From the NCBI GenBank assembly GCA_015039365.1, contig WION01000085.1, positions 62,001-126,000 on the forward strand: DNA of 64,000 bases, given 5' to 3'. The position numbers and the translations under genes are program-made. The first letter of the stretch is position 1, and every line of letters begins with the position of its first letter. Below are positions 23,602-33,349 of the stretch, piece by piece. A model generated the notes under the pieces. That model saw nothing but the letters and a program-made list of their open reading frames with translations, had not been told where the DNA came from and did no database searches. The stretch comes from Amanita rubescens (lineage: Eukaryota > Basidiomycota > Agaricomycetes > Agaricales > Amanitaceae).

Positions 23602-23992
23602 CTTGGTTGGCGGAAGGAAGTAAAGGGAGAATCTCGGTCGAGTAGTTGCATATAAACCATGAGGCTGACCATGGAGCTAGCATGAGTGTCATCCGCAGAC
23701 TCGCAGACATAGTGGTAGCTTAGGCACAAATACTACGGCATCCTAAACGGGAAATACCGACAGCGCTCACGTGACGTATAGTTGAACGCGGTGTTGAGCC
23801 TCCTTCAGCACTGCTCCATCGCGTCCCCTCCTCCTGTTCCCCGCGCTACCACCATTACTCCCATCCATTTCTCATTGCAGTATGTTCCAGTATTTAGAAC
23901 CTTTAATTAGCGCTAATACTCTGCTAGAACTTGCTAACGCTCTCTACTAATAACGACCTTGACTATTGACACAGCCGACGATCATCTTAAAA
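23602..23992. promoter_or_regulatory. Divergent intergenic region
   Basis: About 390 bases between divergently transcribed hypothetical genes; expected to hold both promoters. Contains CACGTGACG at 23768, an E-box/CRE-like site. No exon or RNA gene seen. Confidence 0.35.
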
Positions 23993-26900
23993 ATGGCTGC
24001 GCCAACCCAGCAATATCCCCCTTGGTTGACGCCAATCCCAGAAACCATTTTTGGCCCAGGTGGTGTTCCAATAAGCACCTCTACAACCATTTTGTACCTT
24101 CCGCTCACGTACTATGGTCCCAGTGTAAGTCGTCTTTCACTCTTCTTCACCAAATAACCCACATTGGGACTAGATTCCCCTCGGTTCAGAATGGGTATAC
24201 GGAGGTCTGACACCACCAGCCTTGACATCCACCGTCGTTGTCTCCACCACTGTGACACCTTCATCCTCTACTTCCACCGCGACACCCTCATCCACACCCT
24301 CATCCACACTCACATCAACCTCAACCACGTCATCTGCATCTTCAACTGCTTCATCCCAACTCTCATCCTCTACGATATCATCCACCGCGATACCTTCTAC
24401 CAAACATGGTCTATCACACAATCAGCTTATTGGCATCATCATAGGCGCAGTGATCGGCGCCCTCGTTATAATCCTCGCAGCTTTTCGTTTGCTTCCTCCT
24501 AATAAAAAATCGTCGACGCGAACAGCGCGCTCGCTCCAGAAGAAACGTGTTGTCGATTGACCAGGACTACTGTTGTCGTTGATGATACCCACGTACCAGG
24601 GCGACGGCTCCCCAAGACATAGCGGCGAAGAAAGAGATTCTCTTTTGCAAGCCCATAACGGAGTTGTTGTTCCACTCATGGAACCAAGATATCAAAGGAC
24701 AGGTCGAGCGCAGTATCTCTCCTGCTCAACCTGCCGCAGGCCAACCATCCCGACCAATGCAACAAATTCCCGCTGAACTGGGCGCTCGTCCTGGAACAAT
24801 GCGGGCGCCTGTCTTGCCTCCAGAGACGCGCTCTTCACACAACTCTGGGACGTCCGGTTCCTCGACAGAAATGTCCAGTTTGGGTAGTGTTGTTCCCAAC
24901 TCCAGGCTCAGCAGACTTTCACCCCTCTTCGAACAACGTGAAATACGACGCGCAGTCCTGGCCACTCCTCATTTCCGTGGTCCTATCCTTACTCCGCAGG
25001 GGCAACGTCGCATCGAGGAAACAACCCGTCCCGAGTCTAGTGGAAAAGAAAATGACGAAAGCAGTTCCTCTCTTCCACCTCCCCCGCGCTCCATGGATCC
25101 AGATTCCTCACGGAGCAGCGGCGGATCAACGCACGTTCGCACGGCATTTATTCCTTACGTCCAACGGAATATAAAGACCGGCGATTCTTATGGCTCTTCC
25201 AATCGGTCCTCAGCGCAAACGGATATTGAAGACTGCGGCCCTTGTCACTGCTCGTCGTGTTAAGCCCGTCGACTGGAGCGTACGGGCAGCACCGTACTTC
25301 CTCGTACCTAGTTCGGACACCCCGAATGCCAGCCCGAATGCCACCAGCTCTACCTCTGGAGGTATCATGTCAAGCATCAACAGCAGACTGAGTTGGTTCA
25401 GAAATCTTGACGCGTTGTCAGTGAATCGTCGTTCAGGAGTCCCGAGAAGTTCCAATTCATCCGACAGGGATCCTGAAGTGAGCAAGGCGTTGCTAAGTCC
25501 TATCGCATCAGAAGCATCAGAACCACAAAGTCCTTCTTCCCAAGTCCAACGGACAGCACCGGAATCTGGATCTAGCCAACCTCATCTTCGCCCTCGTCTA
25601 GTCGCACCCGGACTTCTTTCAGATGGTACCCGACCCATGTCAGGCAATAGTGCCCGTAGCGGTGCATCCTCTTCAGTTCTTACCTATTATGATGCCATGT
25701 CTTCGCTCCCTAATACGCCTACCCTTATACCTCCCCCTCGGGCGGTGACGCCTGCACCCGGGTCTCTCGGTAGCCAGCCAAGCAACGACAGTAGTAATTG
25801 GAGACTGCCTTCCCTCGGGTTATCTTCGGCTTCATTGCACATGGAGCAAGTACAGCAAGAGGTGTTGCAAGCTCTAGCCGAGTTCGGCGGCATGAGCAAC
25901 GAAGCTTATCTGGTGTATAACGAAAACTGATACGATAACTAGAGAGCACGCCGGGGGCCTTCCAAGTAGTGATGCTGATGTCGATGCGTTAGACGCACCG
26001 GTCCCGGCCCCGTTACGACCCTTTAGAAATACTTTCGGCGTTTTGCCCATGGATGCCCCTGCATCGACGTCGACGGCTTTTTCCAACTCCAACACAATCA
26101 CCAGCACAGTCCGCTCCTACTGTGTTCACGCGTAGGGAGGGCACTTCGTCTGCATCCACATCCGAATCATCGCTGGAAGAGAACTCCAATGAAACGGCTA
26201 TGCCTGAAAGCCCCACAGTGGAAGGCGGACCCAAACAAGGCTCTAGTCCTGGAACGAGCACATTCTCGAACATGGTTCATATTCCTTTCATGGGCGCAGA
26301 TGTTTTTGCTATCAAGTCAGCCAAGTCATGGTCTGATGGATCAGGCAGCTACTCGCTCGGAATGATCCCTGGCGATCTCGACGAAGTCATCATTCCCTCG
26401 CGAGAAACGAGTCGTAGCACCATGACTGGAACCACGTTGGCAACGATAGAGGAAAACACGGCTAGCACGGCCATTTCGATCGATTTACTTGAAGAAGAGC
26501 CTCCTTTGCCTGGTGAAGGATGGAGATCGCTCGCAAGCGTTGTCGGAGGTGGGAGTGCAGCTGCAGCCTGGGTGCACAGGAGGCTTACGTTGGGAGCTGT
26601 GAGTCTATTTTCAACTTGAAACATTCGCGACTGACCCTTTCCCCCGTACAAAGCCCGCGCTTGACAGACGTGTCCCACTCCAAGATACACTAGCTGAAGT
26701 CGGGTCACTGTCCGCTTCGTCGAATCGTTCTTCAGGATTCAGACCCTGCATCTCGGCGAGACATTTCCGGTTCTTCAGGTTCTCGATCTTCCGGCAGATA
26801 CTCTATTCCACACTCTGGGAGCGTATCATCGTTGGAAGGACGTCGTCGGTATATGTCTTCCCTTCGGTACCAAGCCTACAGCGGAAGCCAGAACAGCGGC

Positions 26901-27259
26901 AGCATCTCCCCTACTTTGTCTGCTTTCGGTAGCCGTAGTCGAAGACAAGGAGGTTCAGACGACATGCTAAGAAATTTCGCTTCTCAGCACGCCGCCGAGT
27001 CCGGTTCGTCGTATTATACAGCACCCGATAGCATGTCGTCGGGAGGAAGCAGAAGCACCAACGCAGCGCGGGACATTCCAGGGACGACGTTGATGGAAAT
27101 CGAGGAAGACGTCGTTGACGCGGCACGTGCCGCAATGAATTCGGGATACGATCGAGAATTCGGGGTGCGCAGTCCGAAATCGCCATCTGATGCGTCGTTA
27201 GGACTTGTCAAGCGCACCGTGGGCTGCTGGTCCTCGACAAGAATTGGATACCACTATAA
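23993..27259 (+). CDS. Ser/Thr-rich single-pass membrane protein with long cytosolic tail
   Basis: Unknown protein. Exon 1 (MAAPTQQYPPWLTPIPETIF, ATG 23993) and exon 2 form a Ser/Thr-rich, probably O-glycosylated ectodomain. A single helix LIGIIIGAVIGALVIILA follows, then a basic stop-transfer (RRREQRARSRR) and a tail of about 800 residues rich in Ser, Pro, Arg and Gly, ending LDKNWIPL. The architecture resembles fungal wall-stress-sensor-like proteins, but no sensor domain is identified. The reading frame slips at least six times: near 24480, 24665-24720, 25260, 25923-25926 (AAAA), 26078-26082 (TTTTT), 26740 and 27220. Each time coherent sequence resumes in another frame with no intron. Two lie in homopolymers, which suggests assembly errors, though a decaying gene is possible. 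Confidence 0.55.
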
Positions 27260-27642
27260 TTCCTGTCGGACTTGGGGTTTTTTCTCTTTCTGTGCGTTGC
27301 ATTGCGTTGAAAAAAAGGTATTGCAGGCATGAAATGTGTCCTCGTTAGGAGGATTCAGCGTCCGGGGAGGGTTTTTTTTTTAAAGTTCCAGGCGAACGCG
27401 AAGAAATGTGGGATGCTTTGCTATTGCTACTTATTTTCTAAATTGCTTGATCTCTTGAACGTTACGATACTTACTTAGTTCACGTTCCTACGCATCTTGA
27501 ACCTGCTTTGCTCATGCTTACTAGAGTACAATGGTACCGAATTGAACTCTTATTTACGACGAATATCATATCATTATGCTGTGATAGATGTGTGAGAGCA
27601 ACAGACTGTCATGAGGTAATGGTATCTGCTTCAAACCCGCGT
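27260..27642. other. Convergent intergenic region
   Basis: About 380 bases between the membrane protein (plus) and the permease (minus). T run at 27372-27380. Only 3' untranslated sequence is expected; nothing else seen. Confidence 0.35.
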
Positions 27643-29569
27643 CTAGTTATCGTCAACATCTTCCGTTCTAATGATGGTGTACTGGCCAGTCCGAGGTAGA
27701 ATATACGCCCAAACCAACCAGTACAAAAAGCCGACGCCAAAGGTCGCCCACCCGGCTATGGCATGCGTCCAGTACGGTAAGTTGGTGTAGGGTTCGCCAC
27801 CCGCGGGCGGGGGCACAAAAGGAACAACAAAAAGGAAGACGTTCGCTGCTCCGAAAAAGGCGGCTGCCAGTTGCGCTAGGAACGCCTACCTTTGGCCATC
27901 CGTCGTATGGCCATAAAGAGAGATAGAGGATACCGAAAGAAATAGTAGCGTTGATGACGGATATAGGGTACGAGATCTATGAGGTGATGAGTTGGTGGTG
28001 TAGACTCGGAGATGTGGATACGTACGACATTGATGACAAAGTTGTATGCGTCGCCTGGGGGAAGAGAGAATATGATTAAAACGCATACAAGCCAATCTGT
28101 CAGTGTAAAGGGTAAGGGAGGATAAGGAGTTGGAAACGTTTATCATATCTTACTTAGAAAAAGTCCTGCAAGGGGTGTATTAAAAGGTCGGTTGGATGCC
28201 CAGAAGTCGCTGAAAGGTAGGATGCCTTCCTGAGCGAGTGCTTGATTGACACGGCCTTGAGAAAATAGCTGCCAAAAGGTCGTCAATCTATCATTCTGCC
28301 AAACTGGAGACGTATCACAGAAAGTACGTTCCCCAGTGCAGACAGGGCGACACAAACGTCTAATATACGCTCTGCCTGAGGGCCATACACGTTCCTGAAC
28401 AGTAGCGCTGCTACCAGTTGTCCAGAGGTTGTAATCTCCTGTTTCGTAGCACCCGCAAGGTAGGCAATGTTGGCTAGTATATACAGTACAGTCACCATAG
28501 CGATTGCCAGTGTTCCTGCTACTTTGATTGTGCGTTTAGGATTCTCAACCTCAGACAGGACATAGTTGGCGTTGCTGAATCCATCATAAGACCAGACAAC
28601 CTGAGAAATGATGTTAGGCTTCCGATGAGGGCGACAGCGGATAAAATCTTACATTATACAGGCTCAAGCAGAATGATGACACGCTGGTCGTGGTGCCATC
28701 AAACACGTTTCGAAAGTTGTGCGGTTTCTCGACTTTCATCTGACCACCAAGGGCAAAGAAACCGGTGATAATCACAAAAATGAGCACGCTAATCTTGAAG
28801 AAACCTAGGGCATTCTGTAACCACAGTCCCCATTTAAGTGCAGTCCCGTGCAGCAATAGAGAGAATGTAATGCACGCGAAACCAACTAGACGAAGATGCC
28901 AATGGGTAGGATCTGTGTTCGCCGCTCGCAAGATATATTCCCCGAAAACTATTGACGATGAAGCGGCCCCACCTATAGGCAGAGTAAGCGGATGTATTCA
29001 CCGAAGGACAGAATTATTACTTAAAAGGATGGCATTAGCAGCATATACGAAGGTGATAAGATACTTGGGAGTACGGAAAAGATATTCCAAGTAATTCTTC
29101 TCGCCTCCATTGACAGGTAGTGCCTATACGTGCCATTCAGTGCTTGTAAGGAGAATTACTGGCGCTACGAAGCTCACTGTCCCCCATACGATGTATATGT
29201 GCATTCCAGCCGTTGCAATGATGGCGCCTATCACCCACATTATTCTACCATGGTCAACATGACCTCTACCATAAACCCAGATGATAGTTACATACATTGA
29301 TAGGCCAACGCTTCCGCTTAATCTAAGAATATTGCTGGGAGTAGCGAAAATGCTGCAAGGGACCTCAGCCCTCGATTCCTGACGTAAAAAAAAATCACTC
29401 ACCCTTCCCCAACAATGCCATTGAAGATAATGAATACGGCAGACACGAAACCAATCTGGCGCTGTCCCGAATGTCCACCATCTTTTCTGTCTGCAGGTTC
29501 AACTGCACCACGATTTCTAAAAAAACCAGAGTCAACTTCTGAGTCACGGCTCTGAGGAGGAGCAGACAT
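27643..29569 (-). CDS. Amino-acid permease, LAT/MUP1-like (APC superfamily)
   Basis: Twelve-helix plasma-membrane amino-acid transporter, closest in pattern to high-affinity methionine permeases. ATG at 29569 (MSAPPQSRDSEVDSG). Blocks: GFVSAVFIIFNGIVGEGIFA (helix 1 with the GxG-type substrate loop), WVIGAIIATAGMHIYIVWGT, PVNGGEKNYLEYLFRTPKYL, FGEYILRAANTDPTHWHLR, VVWSYDGFSNANYVLSEVEN (conserved helix 6 motif), KRTIKVAGTLAIAMVTVLYI, EGILPFSDFWASNRPFNTPL, NATISFGILYLSLWPYDGWP, and the end WAYILPRTGQYTIIRTEDVD at stop 27643. Introns are GT-AG. One slip near 27884-27890: after GWPKV the expected AFLAQLAAAFFG lies one frame over. The cytosolic N terminus carries acidic residues typical of ubiquitin-regulated permeases. 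Confidence 0.85.
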
Positions 29570-30199
29570 TAACGTGAGTCAGCGCTCGATTTGCTGTGCA
29601 AAGTGTAATAATAATGTATGAAGGACTTTATTATAGCTATAGGCGCATTCTGCCCAATATCGTAAGGTTTCGTGATAAGGGTGTCATTGACATCAAGTTA
29701 GCTTCAACTTGTTTGCATATATTTGGCTTCATAGTAGAATCATACACTTCCACAGTCGCGACAATGGCATATCTGGTTTTCATAATCCTAGAGGGCCATG
29801 TTCTCATGCGTGATGCGCTCCTAAAACTGCGTAATCTCTACGCCTCAATTGATATAACTGATTACTACTCTTAGTTGAAGTCTCCAGGACGAGTGGATAT
29901 GAAATGATATATGTAACGTATCGAATATTCTCAAATACGAGTCGCACTGAAGGGGTAGTGACTGGCACTGACGCACCGACAGTCAACGAAATAACGTATC
30001 ATCTCGGTCTTGGTGGCATAGTCGTCATCTCGAAATCTTTTATCTGTTAAAAATGACGGGGCAGAGTATTCTGCTCGCAAGTGGCAGTATAAAAGCGGTA
30101 ATTATCTATGAGGGTATCGGTCACCCGGAATTCCGGCACTGACAATTTCCAGACAAATATTAAAATATTAAACAAGCCTGGTGGCTGACATTGGTCACG
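29570..30199. promoter_or_regulatory. Divergent intergenic region (permease / repeat protein)
   Basis: About 630 bases, AT-rich, no supported exon. Contains the upstream region of both genes; the plus-strand side ends with a clear TATA element. Confidence 0.4.
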
Positions 30200-30208
30200 T
30201 ATATTTAA
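30200..30208 (+). promoter_or_regulatory. TATA box of the 42-residue-repeat gene
   Basis: TATATTTAA about 60 bases upstream of the ATG at 30263, followed by a pyrimidine-rich leader (TCACTTTTCTTTCCAG) and CACACACCATG. A strong, focused core promoter is typical of highly expressed intronless genes. Confidence 0.5.
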
Positions 30209-30262
30209 GCTGCCCAGGCGCGTCTCACTTTTCTTTCCAGTTAACCACATTCTACACACACC

Positions 30263-31048
30263 ATGCACGCTATCATCACCTGCATTGCTCCTAACTTCGC
30301 TGACGCTGGTCGTCAACCCCTCACTGCCATCCATAACCTTGCCGATGATTATTCCAAAGCTATCCAAATCACTCTCACTGACGACGTTGCTGGTTGTCTC
30401 TGCGTTCAGGTTATCAACCCCGCCGAGAACTCGCCGGTCGCCACGTCGCCAGTGCCAGTGTCAAATCTTAAGCGTGTCAGGACTATCAACAAACTTGAAG
30501 GTCTCGCCATGCTTGAACGCAGGAATGCTCATCTCGCCCAAGAGGAATCCGCTGCTTCTCGCTCTATGGCTGGTCTGGCTCGGGTTTCTTCTCTTAAGCG
30601 CGTCAGGACTGTCAACAAACTGGAAGGACTGGCTATGCTTGAACGCAGAAAGGCTCTCCTTGCTGAACAGGAATCTAGTTCTTTGGCTTCTGGCAACGTT
30701 CCGGCTCAGGCTTCGTCTCTCAAGCGTGTCAGGACTATCAACAGGCTGGACGGTCTCGCAAAGCTTGAACGCAGAAAAGCACACCTTGCTGGAGAAGATT
30801 TTACCATTCCGCACCCTTTGACTGGCGATGTTCACGCTTCGACTCTTAAGCGTGTCCGCACGATCATCAAGTCTGCTGGCCTGGCTTTGCTTGCACGCCG
30901 CTCTGCTGAGGATTCTGGTGCCGATTCGCTTGTGCTCTCTGAGTCTGATGTTTCTACTCTTGGGCGTGTAAGGACAATCAACAAGCTGGCTGGTCTCAAC
31001 ATCCTCCAACGCAGGAAGGCTCGCGCTGAGGCGCAAACCAGCTCCTGA
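30263..31048 (+). CDS. Intronless basic repeat protein (five LKRVRTINKLEG units)
   Basis: 261 residues, no family recognised. The N-terminal 68 residues (MHAIITCIAPNFADAGRQ onward) are non-repetitive and have no signal peptide. Then five copies of LKRVRTINKLEGLAMLERRK start at residues 69, 111, 153, 195 and 233, so the first four are exactly 42 residues apart and the last 38. Cores are well conserved; copies 4 and 5 are the most divergent (TIIKSAGLALLARR, LGRVRTINKLAGLNILQRR). Spacers of about 18-22 residues are Ser/Ala/Glu-rich and variable. The core is a basic amphipathic helix candidate with Lys-Arg and Arg-Arg pairs at each end, possible Kex2 sites if secreted. A TATA box, short leader, no introns and GC-rich codon use suggest high expression. 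It could be a nucleic-acid- or membrane-binding repeat protein or a peptide precursor; both are guesses. Confidence 0.8.
   Translation: MHAIITCIAPNFADAGRQPLTAIHNLADDYSKAIQITLTDDVAGCLCVQVINPAENSPVATSPVPVSNLKRVRTINKLEGLAMLERRNAHLAQEESAASRSMAGLARVSSLKRVRTVNKLEGLAMLERRKALLAEQESSSLASGNVPAQASSLKRVRTINRLDGLAKLERRKAHLAGEDFTIPHPLTGDVHASTLKRVRTIIKSAGLALLARRSAEDSGADSLVLSESDVSTLGRVRTINKLAGLNILQRRKARAEAQTSS
30467..31020 (+). repeat. Five coding repeats, 126-bp period
   Basis: Units begin at 30467, 30593, 30719, 30845 and 30959 (spacings 126, 126, 126, 114). Each starts CTTAAGCGTGTCAGGAC or a close variant. Selection seems to act on the protein core, as the spacers have diverged. Confidence 0.9.
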
Positions 31049-31159
31049 AGGGGCTGGCTCGGGCAGGGTGCCCGCAGGATTTGTTTTGTTTTTTTCTTTT
31101 TCGCGATTTAGCTGACGTCGTTTGTAGCTACTCTGGTTCCTTCCGCCCTTTCGGGGTAG

Positions 31160-31610
31160 GACGACACTCGGCTCGACTTCAACGATGTACCGACCGTAAC
31201 ACGTGAGTGTGATACTAACTATCATTTATCTTATACTAACAGGCCTTAAGCGCCACGGTCGAAGCTTTGGCGGATCCACCCGTTTCTGGGACCAAGGCAG
31301 GAACGGTGAGGCGGCGGGGGGCGGACGTTTGACTTTAGCCAAGTCTGCGCCCAAACCCAGCTGTCCAATGAAGCCGCCGGGGAGAACGTTGAGTACGAAG
31401 TGGATGGTGGTGGGATGCTTGCCACATTCTGCTATCAGAGGAAGCTCGGAAGCATAACGTTCTGGGAACCGGCGCCTGTCCCCCTGGATTCGGGAAATTC
31501 GTCAAGGATAGAACTTGGGGACGACTTCGATAGGTGAGCATGATTTTATACAAACAGCATGTTGATTGACGCGTTTCCAGCACAAGCTTCAGCACCTCCC
31601 GACGACGGCG
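31160..31610 (+). CDS. Possible hypothetical gene fragment
   Basis: A textbook intron (GTGAGTGTG at 31203, branch CTAAC, acceptor CAG 31242) precedes ALSATVEALADPPVSGTKAG; another frame then gives AQTQLSNEAAGENVEYEVDG, LATFCYQRKLGSITFWEPAP and SSRIELGDDFD up to GTGAGC near 31534. These look protein-coding, but the frames do not join without a slip near 31330 and no start or family is recognised. Could be 3' exons of a small gene or a relic. Confidence 0.3.
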
Positions 31611-32254
31611 TTTCTTTTCTTTTTCTCTCTCTATATACCCCCTTTAATGTATTTATGTAAGCCCCACTCGGTAGCTTTTTCCCTCAGGCCCAAGGGTTTT
31701 TTAACGCACCCGAGTTGGTGACCATTCCCCCCCCCCCGCATTAGAATTACTTGTAATTGCATTGCACGAATGTATAAATATAATCTGGGTTTCGGGCCAA
31801 CATCACCGTTTGAATTGTGAGGAATGAGTGCGAACAGATCACTCTTGAAGGTGATGGCGCTGGTAATTCTCCGTCATTGGTGACACGTCATGCATTCATG
31901 GTGCATGAGCCCATAACTGGATTGAAGACCAATGCACTAGAAGGGGCACATAGTATTTGGACATTCTGCACGTTCATGCTGACAACGATGTGAGGCAGAC
32001 ATACTGTCCTAATCAGTGGTTGTCTGGTGTTCCTCGTCGGCGCATTTCACCCCCATCATCAGTCATTCCGGTGTTTGTCGAACAACTGAGAATATAGAAC
32101 TGACGTGGTTGAATCTCATCGAAAAGGGTCGAGATAAAGTTGCATCCAATCTATTGCATTATCAATTTCCTTAAGATTAATATGTTTACGACAACGAGAT
32201 GAGTAGAATGGCAAAACTGTCGGTGCTATAGAAAGAGCACCAGGGTATGCCGTT
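31611..32254. other. Intergenic region with 13-base C tract
   Basis: About 640 bases; holds a C run at 31726-31738. No exon or RNA gene supported. It is the 3' side of the uL13m gene. Confidence 0.35.
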
Positions 32255-32938
32255 TCATGGCTTTTGTTGCGTTCTCCAGTTCTGTTGGAGTGTACGTGAA
32301 GTGGTAAGTCGACTTGGATCGTAGTCAGGTGGAAGCGTGCCATCTTCCCAGCTTCTCAACACGTTGGCGCCCATTTTGCCCATATGCATGGAGGGGAAAA
32401 TCCTCAGTCGTTCGAGGCGTCTATCACGGAGCTTGTTTTTGGGTAACATGCCTGACACTGCGTGTCTGATGATCTATGTGAAAACTTGAGCCTTCGCGCG
32501 TCACGACATGAAAAAGAGAACAACGCACCTCGTCACAGTGTTTAGCCATCATATCTTTGTAAGGCGTCTCCTTCAATCCACCTGGATACATTGAGTGCTT
32601 TCGGTATATCAGCTGCTCTTCTTTTCGACCCGTTACCCGAATGCTTTTTGCGTTTGTTACAATGACATAGTCGCCGCAGTCAACTACGTGGATGCACGTA
32701 TTTTTTAGCCTACACGAGGGTGTAGATGGTTTTCAACGCACCACTTGGGTCATATATCGGTTTATGCTTCCCCATGAGTACTAGAGCTATACGTTCCGCT
32801 AGTTTTCCGAGAATTCGATCCGTTGCGTCGACATGGTGCCATACACGAGCATAGGCAAGCGCGGTCTAATAGTCGAGGCTTCAGTTTATGGGAATATGGG
32901 ATGAGGAATGAACGTACATTGCCTACGAGCTGGGACAT
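32255..32938 (-). CDS. MRPL23: Mitochondrial ribosomal protein uL13m
   Basis: Large-subunit mitochondrial ribosomal protein of the uL13 family (yeast MRPL23). ATG at 32938: MSQLVGN, then exons giving [53 protein letters not shown]-type core ([19 protein letters not shown]), [40 protein letters not shown] (the hallmark VSGMLPKN loop) and a C-terminal tail of fungal type ([16 protein letters not shown]). Stop 32257-32255. Three GT-AG introns and no frame break. An upstream in-frame ATG at 32971 exists, but alignment with the family favours 32938. Confidence 0.88.
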
Positions 32939-33349
32939 TGGTCTAGGTCGTGAGCGCTTCTGAGTGGTCAATGCCGAATCGGGGAATGCCGAGCCGTGCG
33001 CGTGAGTCTTTCATTCCGTTCCGACCCCAATTTGCGTACATATTCCAGATATTGACTACTACCCCAGTCTTTTTCTTTCTCTGTACAGGCATTGTCAGTG
33101 TCCAATATACTTTATGCGTTTTTAATTTACGGTTACTCCGTGGCTTATTTCAGGCGTCCTTTACAGCGCAACACTGAGACGCTGTACCGGGATTACTTGA
33201 AGGAGCCACAGGGTATATATGGAGTACATCATACTATATGGCAATTCTAGCATGTAGGTTTGGAAGGTGTAGTAAGGACTATGCTAGAGCAGGCGTAACT
33301 TCGCATTTCTATGTTTGATGTACTCAATGCATTTCGTGTCCACGAGGTG
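32939..33349. other. Intergenic region, possible small plus-strand exon
   Basis: Lies upstream of uL13m and downstream of the monooxygenase. A plus-strand piece RPLQRNTETLYRDYLKEPQ (about 33150-33210) follows splice-like acceptors at 33057, 33102 and 33152 and might be the end of a tiny divergent gene, but I could not assign a family or a start. Confidence 0.25.

Noticed and set aside
30461..31225. Long minus-strand open frame over the 42-residue-repeat gene
   Set aside because: Shadow of the repeats; TATA box, leader and start context are on the plus strand.
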